Shown piece after piece: positions 1 through 7,740 of a stretch of 23,571 nucleotides of DNA (position 1 is its first letter; each line of letters starts with the position of its first letter). Below the pieces are notes generated by a model. That model had not been told where the DNA came from, searched no databases, and saw only the letters and a list, made by a program, of their open reading frames with translations. This DNA comes from JAKBCQ01 sp021807585 (GTDB taxonomy: Bacteria > Planctomycetota > Planctomycetia > Isosphaerales > Isosphaeraceae): assembly GCA_027325115.1 (NCBI GenBank), contig DAHWFG010000134.1, positions 1 to 23,571 of the forward strand, given 5' to 3'. The position numbers and the translations under genes were made by a program.

Positions 1-1
1 C

Positions 2-226
2 GTCGAGGTCCGTTCACCCTCCGAACGTTGGCCCATGATACTCGCCAAAGCCGCCGAATACCTCGCCGCGGGGGTTTCCGTCGTCGTCATCCTCGACGAC
101 GAACGACGCTCCGCGAACGTCATCTCCGCCGACGGCTCGACCCGTATGCTCGCGGACGACGACGAACTCGCAATCCCCGAGATCCTCGGCGATTTTCATG
201 TTCCGATACAAAGATTCTTTGAATAA
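2..226 (+). CDS. Uma2 family protein (DUF820-type), C-terminal part only
   Basis: The reading frame is open from the first bases of the window and ends with TAA at 224-226, so the start lies outside. The visible 74 residues begin VEVRSPSERW and continue with KAAEYLAAGV and a VVVILDDE-type strand. They finish with DGSTRMLADDDELAIPEILG and a final hydrophobic strand. This order (EV.SPS, K..EYL.AGV, V.D, D.L..P.ILG) is the C-terminal half of the Uma2/DUF820 fold, a restriction-endonuclease-like family that is very abundant in planctomycetes and cyanobacteria. Cellular roles in this family are mostly unknown. The catalytic acidic residues would lie in the missing part, so activity cannot be judged. 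It converges on the ogt-like gene. Confidence 0.8.
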   Translation, partial: VEVRSPSERWPMILAKAAEYLAAGVSVVVILDDERRSANVISADGSTRMLADDDELAIPEILGDFHVPIQRFFE

Positions 227-284
227 TGGACGTCGTTCAGAGATTATTCGTCAACATGCAAAGAATATGAGTCAACATATTGTT

Positions 285-794
285 TTAAGAAGCGCGTGTC
301 GTCAAGCGACCGAACGCGTTTCGTTCAAGATCGAGAAGTTTGCGTTTGATGTCGATTCCGCCGCCGTAGCCCGTCATCGATCCGTTCGCGCCGATCACGC
401 GATGACAGGGAACGATGATCGCGACCGGATTGCGACCGTTCGCGGCGCCGACGGCGCGCGACGCCTTCGGGTCGCCGACTCGGCGGGCGAGCTCGCCGTA
501 AGTGATCGTCGTCGCGTACGGGATCCGCATCAATTCCGCCCAGACGATCTCTTGAAACGGCGTTCCGGCGGGTCGAACCCGAATGTCAAATTCACTCAAT
601 CGACCCGCAAAATACTCAAGCAATCGCTCATGAATCGATTCGAACCAGCGGTCGTCGCGCGTCCAGTCGGCGGCGGGTTCGGGTTTCCCTTTCGCTCCGG
701 GAGTGTAAAGGCCGGTCAGAAAGGTTCCGTCGCAAACCGCGAGCAATTCGCCCAGCGGGCTCGTAAGCAAGCCGAAACGTGTACGAGGGGTCAT
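285..794 (-). CDS. ogt: methylated-DNA--protein-cysteine S-methyltransferase (Ogt type)
   Basis: This 169-aa protein is a suicide repair enzyme that moves the alkyl group from O6-alkylguanine (and O4-alkylthymine) in DNA onto its own cysteine. The active-site signature PCHRV is visible, with the acceptor Cys at residue 130. It is preceded by the DNA-binding helix-turn-helix segment with ASRAVGAANGRNP (about 111-123), whose Arg is the usual base-flipping finger. A short ribonuclease-like N-terminal domain (1-75) precedes it. No Ada-type zinc domain or AraC domain is present, so this is an Ogt-like rather than an Ada-like protein. The ATG at 794 has an AAGGAG Shine-Dalgarno 8 bases upstream (rc of 804-809), which supports the start. 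It converges on the Uma2 fragment with a 58-bp gap. Confidence 0.95.
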   Translation of the reverse strand: MTPRTRFGLLTSPLGELLAVCDGTFLTGLYTPGAKGKPEPAADWTRDDRWFESIHERLLEYFAGRLSEFDIRVRPAGTPFQEIVWAELMRIPYATTITYGELARRVGDPKASRAVGAANGRNPVAIIVPCHRVIGANGSMTGYGGGIDIKRKLLDLERNAFGRLTTRAS

Positions 795-1110
795 GATCGA
801 GAACTCCTTGGGTCGATCTTCGAGAGTCTTGCCGAATTCGATTGTAACAAAACCTGATTCCCGGAATCGTCCCTCGAGTCTCCTTTCGAATGAGCCGGTT
901 CGACCGAAATCCGTTTCCGCCGGAACGCAAACCGAACCCGCGGCGCGATCCGAATCGGGGAGCGAGAACTTCTTGATAAGCTAGCTTCATATTATTGATT
1001 ATCACGAATGCCGGCTCATAAAGAACCTCGCCGGCAGGTGAGACTCATGATTTTAAGCATTGCTATCATGCCGATTACGGAACGGAAAGGGCGAAAAAAG
1101 GCGGTTCCGA
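795..1110. other. gene-free stretch between ogt and the hpnG-like gene
   Basis: About 316 bp separate the start of ogt from the stop of the hpnG-like gene; both are on the minus strand. Open frames here have Arg/Ser-rich translations and no recognisable family, so I see no gene. The ogt Shine-Dalgarno lies at the left end. An inverted repeat at 1009-1036 could be a weak terminator for the hopanoid genes. Confidence 0.5.
1009..1036 (-). terminator. possible weak hairpin downstream of the hopanoid block
   Basis: TGCCGGC (1009-1015) and GCCGGCA (1030-1036) form a perfect 7-bp stem with a 14-base loop, about 75 bases past the stop of the hpnG-like gene. There is no U-tract on either strand, so it is only a candidate transcript end or protein-binding site. 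Confidence 0.25.
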
Positions 1111-1914
1111 TCAAGGCAATCGCGCGATGATCGCCGGAAGAACACCCGCGAGCGAAGCCGCGGCTTTGACCGCGTCGGAACGGAGCGCCAGAAGATCGCC
1201 GATACTTTTGGGACGTCTCCAAATCGCCGCCGCCGCCGCACCCAGACGATATCCCCCCGAGGGTCCGAGGATCGCCAGAATCTCGGAGGGTAAATCGCGA
1301 TCGGCGACGTCCGAAACGACACGGATCGATAAAAACTTGACGAGCCGCTCGGAACAATACGAGGCAACTGCATATGTTTCCATGTCGACAATCCGAGCCC
1401 CGAACCGACGCGCCAGCTCGGTTTTCTCGATCGCGGTCCGAACGATCGAATCAACCGTGACGAGTCGACCCGACGAAAGCTTGGGTCCACGTACGCGAAG
1501 CGAGCGAGCGTCGCCGGCTCGATTCGGCTCAGGGAGGGTGACGTCGATTTTGAGCGATGATCCCGCGCGATCGACAACCTCGTTCGCCAAAACGATATCG
1601 CCGATCGCGAGTTCGGGGTCGAGCGCTCCGCCGAAGCCCGCCGAGAGAATCCAACGCGGATTATGCCCCGCTCGAAGGATATCGACGCCGTTGCGCGCGG
1701 GTTTGATTCCAGGGCCCGTTAAAATCACCGCGACGAGCTTACCGCCGATCTCCCCTTCGATCACTCGCCATTTCGGGCCTCGATACGACCGAACCCCCTT
1801 CAAGCCCCCCAAAAACGGCGCAAGCTCGATCGGTAACGCCGCGACAATACCGACATCCGCCGGAACCGGTGGAGGAGCGGGAGAACGCGGAGCGGCGGTT
1901 TCGGCTGTCGTCAT
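1111..1914 (-). CDS. hpnG: hopanoid-associated nucleoside phosphorylase (HpnG-like)
   Basis: This protein of about 267 aa belongs to the PNP/UDP phosphorylase superfamily, which includes MTA/SAH nucleosidases and HpnG. Known HpnG removes adenine from adenosylhopane to give a ribosyl (phospho-ribosyl) hopane, the route to bacteriohopanetetrol. Visible motifs are VGIVAALPIEL near the N-terminus, the glycine-rich SAGFGGALDPELAIGDIV segment, VDMETYAVA (ribose-binding Met-Glu) and RVVSDVADRDLP, which carries the catalytic Asp. A Pro/Ala-rich leader precedes the fold. ATG at 1914 is chosen; a TTG at 1923 in the same frame is better spaced from a GGAAGAG and may be the true start. It lies 30-39 bp after hpnH. 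That context favours HpnG over a general MTA/SAH nucleosidase, although sequence alone does not fully separate them. Confidence 0.85.
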   Translation of the reverse strand: MTTAETAAPRSPAPPPVPADVGIVAALPIELAPFLGGLKGVRSYRGPKWRVIEGEIGGKLVAVILTGPGIKPARNGVDILRAGHNPRWILSAGFGGALDPELAIGDIVLANEVVDRAGSSLKIDVTLPEPNRAGDARSLRVRGPKLSSGRLVTVDSIVRTAIEKTELARRFGARIVDMETYAVASYCSERLVKFLSIRVVSDVADRDLPSEILAILGPSGGYRLGAAAAAIWRRPKSIGDLLALRSDAVKAAASLAGVLPAIIARLP

Positions 1915-1953
1915 GATCGTCAAGACCGCTCTTCCGGAACCTCGATCGGCGAA

Positions 1954-2961
1954 TCAAGCGAATTGCCACTTGATCATTTTGAACGCGTCTCCCAGCCGCG
2001 AGTTCACGCCGAGCGCGGCACTCGCCTCGAAGCCGCTATGCACCATGCAGTTCTCGCACCTCGGATCCTTCCCCTTACCGTAATTCTCCCACGGGGTCTT
2101 GTTCAAGAGGTCGTCGAACGACGCGTGGTGAATATCCGTAATCAAATAACAAGGACCTTTCCATCCTTTGACGTTCCGCGTCGGGTTGCCCCACGCGGTG
2201 CACGTCATGTCGCGCTTGCCCTGAAGGAACTCGAGATAAATCGGAGACGTGTTGAAACGATATTTGCGAAACATCGCGTCGGCGGCGCGGAACTTGGCGC
2301 GGATGTCGTCGCGGGTCATGAAAATCTCTCGGTTGTCGACCGCCGAATAACCGTACGCGGGAGAAATCATGAAACCGTCGACGCCGAGCGAGGTCAGATA
2401 ACCGAAAAGCTCGTCGAGCTCGGCCATATCGGTCTCTTTGAACACCGTCGTGTTCGTGCATACCAGATGCCCCGCCTCTTTCGCCGCCTTGATCCCGTCG
2501 ACCGCCTGATCGAACACTCCGTCGCGCTCGACCGCCAGATCGTGCGTCGAACGCATCCCGTCGAGATGCACGTTGAAAAAGAACCGATTTGAAGGCTTGA
2601 ACTTATCAATCATCTTACGAATGAACATGCCGTTCGTACAAAGATACACGAACTTCTTTCGCTCAAGGATCTTGGCGACGAGTTCGTCAATCCCGGGATA
2701 AATCATCGGTTCGCCCCCGCAAATCGATACGACGGGGGCGCCGCATTCGTCGACCGACGCCAGGCATTCGTCAATCGAAAGCTTTTGTTTGATCGTCGAT
2801 TCGTACTCGCGAATCCGGCCGCACCCGGTGCACGTCAGGTTGCACGCGTGAAGCGGCTCGAGCATCAAAACCATCGGGAAACGCTCGGTCCGAGCCAGCT
2901 TCTTCTTCGCCACGTACGCACCGATCGAAGTCGTCATCGAAATCGGAAATCGTAAACGCAT
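1954..2961 (-). CDS. hpnH: adenosyl-hopene transferase HpnH (radical SAM)
   Basis: This radical-SAM enzyme (335 aa from this start) attaches a 5'-deoxyadenosyl group to diploptene to make adenosylhopane, the first step of hopanoid side-chain building. The [4Fe-4S] cluster motif CNLTCTGC (CxxxCxxC; Cys40, 44 and 47) is intact. The GGEP SAM-binding motif follows (SICGGEPMIYPG), then KFVYLCTNG and NVHLDGMRSTHD. The C-terminal CTAWGNPTRN and CENCMVHSGFEASAA segments are typical of HpnH. The frame is open to an ATG at 3102 that overlaps the shc stop as ATGA, but the extra 47 residues are Arg-rich and unlike the family. ATG at 2961, with AAGGCG about 9 bases upstream and RFPI..SIGAYV soon after, matches the usual N-terminus. 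It lies between shc and the hpnG-like gene. Confidence 0.93.
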   Translation of the reverse strand: MRLRFPISMTTSIGAYVAKKKLARTERFPMVLMLEPLHACNLTCTGCGRIREYESTIKQKLSIDECLASVDECGAPVVSICGGEPMIYPGIDELVAKILERKKFVYLCTNGMFIRKMIDKFKPSNRFFFNVHLDGMRSTHDLAVERDGVFDQAVDGIKAAKEAGHLVCTNTTVFKETDMAELDELFGYLTSLGVDGFMISPAYGYSAVDNREIFMTRDDIRAKFRAADAMFRKYRFNTSPIYLEFLQGKRDMTCTAWGNPTRNVKGWKGPCYLITDIHHASFDDLLNKTPWENYGKGKDPRCENCMVHSGFEASAALGVNSRLGDAFKMIKWQFA

Positions 2962-3098
2962 GAGAGATCGCCTTGTTTTGAAAAATGGAATGTTCGTCCG
3001 GTTTTCAGACGCCCGGCGATCACGCAATCGAAGGGGGCGCCGCCGAAACTTCGAGAACGACCCAACCGATCCGAGACGCTCAAAAACCCTCGCGATCG

Positions 3099-5147
3099 TC
3101 ATACCTCAAGCGATCGAGGCGCGGCGGCGGTGATCCGTCCCGCAAGCGCGGCGGACGAGGACGAGGTCAAGTCGAGGCCAATCCCCGCCGCGACCCGATA
3201 CCGCGCAATCGCCATCAACGGGAAATTGATCCGATATAAATGATACTTCAAATAGAAAACACGCGGAAATCCCGTCCCCGTGAATTCGGGCTCGTCCCAC
3301 GATCCGTCGGCACGCTGCGTCTCCAGCAAATACTCGACCCCCGTACGGACCGCGTCGCTACCGAACCGCCCCGCCGCGATCAAACCCAAAACCGCCCACG
3401 CCGTCTGCGATGCCGTCGGGTTCCCCTTCCCCTTCCAACTCGGATCGTCGTAACTCAAGCACGATTCGCCCCAGCCGCCGCATTCCTGCTGAACCGATTC
3501 CAACCAGTCCGCGGCGCGGTCGATCGCAGGATCCGAAACCGGATGACCGATCGCGGCGAGCCCCTGCAATACCTGCCACGTCCCGTAGATATAATTCACA
3601 CCCCACCGACCGTACCAGCACCCCTCGGGCTCCTGACTCAAAAATAAATACTGAAGTGCTCGCGCAATCGCAGGATGATCCGATCGACGCCCCAATTGCC
3701 CGAGCAGCTCGATCACCCGCGCCGTGATGTCGGCGCAGCTCGGATCGAGCATCGCGTTGTGATCCGCAAAAGGAACTTTGGTCAGAATCTGATTCGTGAT
3801 GTCGACGTCGAACGCCGCCCAACCGCCGTCGCGGTTTTGCATCGCCAGCAGCCAATCGACGCCGCGACGCGTCGCCTCGCGTACCTCGGTTTCCCGTGCG
3901 ATCGATGTCCGCGAAAGCGCCAGCAACACCATCGCCGTATCGTCGACATCGGGATATCGTTCGTTCTGGAATTGAAAATGCCAACCACCCGGTTCGATCC
4001 GCGGCAATCGAGCCGTCCAGTCGCCGCCGCGACGCACTTCACGCTCGAGCAACCACCGCGCTGCGCGAAGCAACGACGGATGATACGTCGGCAAACCCGC
4101 GTCGGCAGCGGCGATCATCGTCAGCGCCGTGTCCCAGATCGGCGATACGCAAGGCTGAACACGAACCGAGTCGTTCTCTTCAATACATAAATCCGAAAGC
4201 CGCTCGAGCGCCCATTGCATCACCGGTGAATCGGCGGGATATCCCAAACAATCAAGCGCCACCACGCTGTACACCATCGGGGGAAAAATCGCCCCCAATC
4301 CGTCCGAATTCTCAAAATGGTCGAGCATCCAGCGATGCGCCGCGGCGATTCCAGGCTTACGCCACGAAGCCGGCGCCCACCGATCGACCAACTTGAACAC
4401 CCGATCCAACAGTACGAACGCCCCCTTCCACGACGGTCGCGGAATCCGGAAGCCGCGCACCGAATCGCCGATCACGGGTTCGACGAAAAGCTCGGCGATT
4501 CCCCGCTCGGCCGAAAATTCACGCCGCGGCTTGAACGCCGAGATGATCGTCAAAGGGACCAGAATCGTCCGCGTCCAAGCCGACATCGCATGCAAATTCA
4601 GCCCGATCCACCGCGGTAAAAGCACGAGCTCGGGAGGGACGCTCGGGCATTCGTCATATCCAATCTGACCCAATAAAGCTAAATAAAATCGCGTAAAACT
4701 ATTGCACGCGTGCGCACTCCCCGAAGCAAGAATAAGCTCACGCGTCGCCGACATAAATGGATCGTCCACCGATACGCCCACAAGCTTGAGCGCAAAATAA
4801 CCTTTAACCGAGGCGCTCAGATCGAACGGACCGTCGGGGTAAATCGCCCATCCCCCGTCGCGTCGCGCTTGCTCAAGAAGATACCGACCCAGCTTGCGGC
4901 AAATCTCCTCCCCCTCGCGACCCAAATACGCCATCAACAAAATATATTCAGACTCGAGGATCGTATCCCCCTCGAGCTCGCCCACCCAAAAGCCCGAGGG
5001 ATCCTGGCGATCGAGAAGCCATTCGCGGCCGCGATCAATCGCGACCTGCATCGCATCGGGATCGACGTATTCCCGGGTCGGCGTCAAAAGCCGGGTCGAC
5101 GATACTTGTAAGGAACCTTCCACGCCACCATCCGTGTTGGCGATCAT
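3099..5147 (-). CDS. shc: squalene-hopene cyclase
   Basis: This 682-aa protein cyclises squalene into hopene/hopanol at the membrane and is the committed step of hopanoid synthesis. The proton-donating motif DVDDTA is present at 400-405 (Asp400, 402 and 403). QW repeats are scattered along the chain: QDPSGFW, QNRDGGWAAFD, QEPEGCWYGRWGVNYIYGTW, QQECGGWGE and QRADGSWDE. The C-terminus GFPRVFYLKYHLYRINFPL is characteristic of the family. Length is normal (roughly 630-720). ATG at 5147 starts about 35 residues before the first family-like helix and has an AGGGG about 10 bases upstream. The stop overlaps a potential ATG of an extended hpnH frame. The squalene-making genes hpnCDE are not in the window. 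Confidence 0.97.
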   Translation of the reverse strand: MIANTDGGVEGSLQVSSTRLLTPTREYVDPDAMQVAIDRGREWLLDRQDPSGFWVGELEGDTILESEYILLMAYLGREGEEICRKLGRYLLEQARRDGGWAIYPDGPFDLSASVKGYFALKLVGVSVDDPFMSATRELILASGSAHACNSFTRFYLALLGQIGYDECPSVPPELVLLPRWIGLNLHAMSAWTRTILVPLTIISAFKPRREFSAERGIAELFVEPVIGDSVRGFRIPRPSWKGAFVLLDRVFKLVDRWAPASWRKPGIAAAHRWMLDHFENSDGLGAIFPPMVYSVVALDCLGYPADSPVMQWALERLSDLCIEENDSVRVQPCVSPIWDTALTMIAAADAGLPTYHPSLLRAARWLLEREVRRGGDWTARLPRIEPGGWHFQFQNERYPDVDDTAMVLLALSRTSIARETEVREATRRGVDWLLAMQNRDGGWAAFDVDITNQILTKVPFADHNAMLDPSCADITARVIELLGQLGRRSDHPAIARALQYLFLSQEPEGCWYGRWGVNYIYGTWQVLQGLAAIGHPVSDPAIDRAADWLESVQQECGGWGESCLSYDDPSWKGKGNPTASQTAWAVLGLIAAGRFGSDAVRTGVEYLLETQRADGSWDEPEFTGTGFPRVFYLKYHLYRINFPLMAIARYRVAAGIGLDLTSSSSAALAGRITAAAPRSLEV

Positions 5148-5654
5148 ACGATCCGGGCCCCTTTGGAGTGTCTGGACTGATACGATTGAAGGGTCAATGA
5201 CGATAACCTCTCAACTTCAAGCTCAAATCTTGGGGCGTATCCTACGGCGTTTCGATCTCTTCGATCAAGATCATTTCCGTCACAAATTCCTTACCCACTC
5301 GCGATTTGCTACGATCGTCACCCGTCGGAACAACGTAGTTACCCCATCTTAACCGACGACGCCCGGGGCGCAGCGCCGAGCGCCAGGCAAAGCGCACAAA
5401 ACGAACACCCGGGCGACCGACGCGGTCCCCTTCTCCAATCGAAATCATCCCCCTCGATCCGACTCGCCGACCAAATCGAGCGCCGCCAATGCGATTGAGA
5501 TCACCGTTTCACCCGGGAACAAACTTCGACGTTCAACACCGTGATCGTAATCTCACCAATCAACGATCGGCGACGTGACCGAATTCTCATCAATCAACGG
5601 TCGCCAACTCGATCGCATTCTCATCCATCAACGGTGAACAACGCGCCGACAACC
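5148..5654. other. gene-free stretch upstream of shc
   Basis: About 507 bp lie between the shc start and the stop of the multi-BON gene, both on the minus strand. The stretch must carry the shc promoter, but I see no convincing -35/-10 pair. A 68-codon minus frame (5242-5448) has no family resemblance and a GAGGGGG abutting its ATG, too close for a normal ribosome site. The distal part (5551-5652) holds a threefold 34-bp repeat. Confidence 0.5.
5551..5652. repeat. 34-bp imperfect tandem repeat, three copies
   Basis: Three units start at 5551, 5585 and 5619, with an exact 34-base period. All share the core TCTCAYCNATCAACG followed by a more variable GC-rich half. By eye, copies 1 and 2 match at about 26 of 34 positions and copies 2 and 3 at about 23. 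The array ends 2 bases before the stop of the multi-BON gene and does not code. Confidence 0.75.
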
Positions 5655-7487
5655 TCATTCGTCGGCGATAAACGCGGGATCAACCTGAATCCCCTTAAGA
5701 AGAGGCATCGATCGAATCGTCGCCGCCACCCGTTTCTTGTCGACCGAATCGACCAGACGCCCCGATACGCTCAGATGATCCCCCAGCAACCGCACGCGGC
5801 CGACATGCGCCATATCTCCCAATTCGCGGCCGATCCGATCCAATAGATACGCCTCGACCTCCTCGGGACGTCCTTTCAACACCAATGGATTGGGAGCGTC
5901 GTCCGCAGGCGCCGGAAAAATCAATCGATCAATCACCGTCCGAACCCCAGGAGTCGTTTGCACAAGTCTGTAAATCAGCATCGCTTCGTACGCCGACGGC
6001 GCGGTTCCCGCGATCGTCGCAACGCCGTCTTGTTCGGAAACCTCGACTCGCGCATCGGACAATTCGCCGCGTTTGGCGATCGCTCGGCGGATCCGATCGG
6101 CTCGCGTTTTCGCAGGCTCAGAAACCGCGGGTTTCGCCGCGGGTTGCTCGTCCGCCGCGGCGCGATCATCGCCCCCCTTCGGCTTCTCGACGGGAGACGG
6201 GGGAGGGGGGGGTTGATCCGCCGCGGGTTTCGCGCCGTTTTGATCGTCGGGTACGGAAACCTGGCGAACGTTCAGCATGTTGATCACGCGCGAAACACCC
6301 AACTCGTTGACGACCTTTTGGCCGATCGCCACCTTGTCGGCAAGAGTCGGCACCGTTCCCTGAAGAACCCCGACCCCCTCGGGATCGATGATCAATTCGA
6401 CCGTGTCTCCCCCGGCTTGTGAACCCTCCGCCGCCTGTGCGGGCGCAGGGTTCTCAGCCGCCGCACCGCCTCCGACGTTCCCTTGAGGTACGCCGCGCGC
6501 AGCCGCTGCGGGGTCGAGCGTATCGATCGCGCCCCCCGCGCCCATCGGCCTCCCTTCGTAGCCGAGCGCAGGGCCCATGTCGGCGGGAGGCTGATTGAAC
6601 CCCGCCGCGTCGGCGAGACGATGTCGACTCATCCCGTACCACCACGGCGGATAACTAATCGGCGGCGGCTCCATGCCGTAAAACGGATCGTCATAACCGC
6701 CGAATAACGGGGGAGGATACACATAATTGTTCATACCCATAATTGATGGCGCGGCGAAACCGCCGCCCCCCGCCTGCGGATTAAATCCGGGGCCGGGACG
6801 AGACGCCATTCCACCGTAAGGAGATCCCGCGCCTTGCGGAGGCGCGACGGGGCCTTGCGGAGGCGCGCCCGACGCTTGCGGAAGGCTCGCCTGAGCTTGC
6901 CCGCGTGGTTGCGGCGCTAAGCCTTGTGATTGAAACCCAGCGGCTTGAGCCGGGCCTTGCAGGCCTTGCGGAGGAGCGTAACCCGCCGGCTGCGCGTTCG
7001 GCGCCGTGCGACCCGACGGCGGTCGATATTGCAGCGATGGACTCGGCATCGGTGAATAGCCCGGAGTCGCGTTCATCCCTCCAGGGGGCGGGCCGAAGCC
7101 CGTGCGATACACTTCGTTGGTGTCGATCGTCAAATCGTCGCCGATTGGAAAGCCCGAATCGATCGCGGTCCGAACGACGATGTCGTGGATGAACTTCGTG
7201 CCGACCCTCCCCTTGAGCAACAATTTGCCGTCTTTGGGCTCGATTTGAATCGCCGCCGCCGCGGTCGCGGGGTTGTATGCGAGCGCTTGACGCAAATAAA
7301 ACGCGGCTTGCTCGACCTCAAAAGGGGACGTCCGTCGTACGACCTTGATCGCTCCCGCCGGCTTCGTCTTCGCGTTCTTCGGGGCTGAGCGAACCGTCTG
7401 CGCCGGAGCGATTGACGCGAACGCGATCAAAAGTACCCCCGCGAATCCCAGCCGAGCCCACGCGAACCGCTTTGCGATCGAGGTCAT
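5655..7487 (-). CDS. exported multi-BON-domain protein with Gly/Pro/Gln-rich linker
   Basis: This protein has 610 aa from ATG 7487, which is preceded by GGGGAGGG at good spacing. The open frame runs to 7655, but the signal peptide (basic start, GFAGVLLIAFASIAPAQ, cleavage near residue 29) begins at the chosen Met. Four BON-like alpha/beta modules can be seen. One is at about 57-124 (IQIEPKDGKLLLKGRVGTK) and one at about 362-410 (ELIIDPEGVGVLQGTV). A third is at about 465-525 (RVEVSEQDGVATIAGTA) and a fourth at about 535-605 (VRLLGDHLSVSGRLVDS). Between the first two lies a disordered stretch of about 230 residues rich in Pro, Gly, Gln and Ala, containing a YPPPLFGGYDDPFYGMEPPP patch. BON domains are known from periplasmic and membrane-associated proteins (OsmY, secretins). 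The role here is unknown, but the protein is surely exported. Confidence 0.8.
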   Translation of the reverse strand: MTSIAKRFAWARLGFAGVLLIAFASIAPAQTVRSAPKNAKTKPAGAIKVVRRTSPFEVEQAAFYLRQALAYNPATAAAAIQIEPKDGKLLLKGRVGTKFIHDIVVRTAIDSGFPIGDDLTIDTNEVYRTGFGPPPGGMNATPGYSPMPSPSLQYRPPSGRTAPNAQPAGYAPPQGLQGPAQAAGFQSQGLAPQPRGQAQASLPQASGAPPQGPVAPPQGAGSPYGGMASRPGPGFNPQAGGGGFAAPSIMGMNNYVYPPPLFGGYDDPFYGMEPPPISYPPWWYGMSRHRLADAAGFNQPPADMGPALGYEGRPMGAGGAIDTLDPAAAARGVPQGNVGGGAAAENPAPAQAAEGSQAGGDTVELIIDPEGVGVLQGTVPTLADKVAIGQKVVNELGVSRVINMLNVRQVSVPDDQNGAKPAADQPPPPPSPVEKPKGGDDRAAADEQPAAKPAVSEPAKTRADRIRRAIAKRGELSDARVEVSEQDGVATIAGTAPSAYEAMLIYRLVQTTPGVRTVIDRLIFPAPADDAPNPLVLKGRPEEVEAYLLDRIGRELGDMAHVGRVRLLGDHLSVSGRLVDSVDKKRVAATIRSMPLLKGIQVDPAFIADE

Positions 7488-7740
7488 CGCGGAGTCCCTC
7501 CCCGAAAAAATGAAGTGCGGTCGAATTGATGCATCACCCAATTTCAGTATACGTCGCGCGCTCGGGCGGGACAAGCCAAGGCGTCGACCGAATTTCTTCA
7601 ATGACGACGCTCGTACGGCTCGCATTCGCATCCGCATACGGTCTGAATCGTTCACATCCTCGTCGGAACGACGATCGGCTCATTCGCTTCGAATCGCTTG
7701 ACACCTCGAAGCCGCACGATTCCGCTCATTCGCACCGCGT

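Noticed and set aside
5242..5448. 68-codon minus-strand open frame just upstream of shc
   Set aside because: Its G-rich putative ribosome site abuts the ATG, the translation is Arg/Gly-rich and resembles no family, and long random frames are common in this GC-rich DNA.
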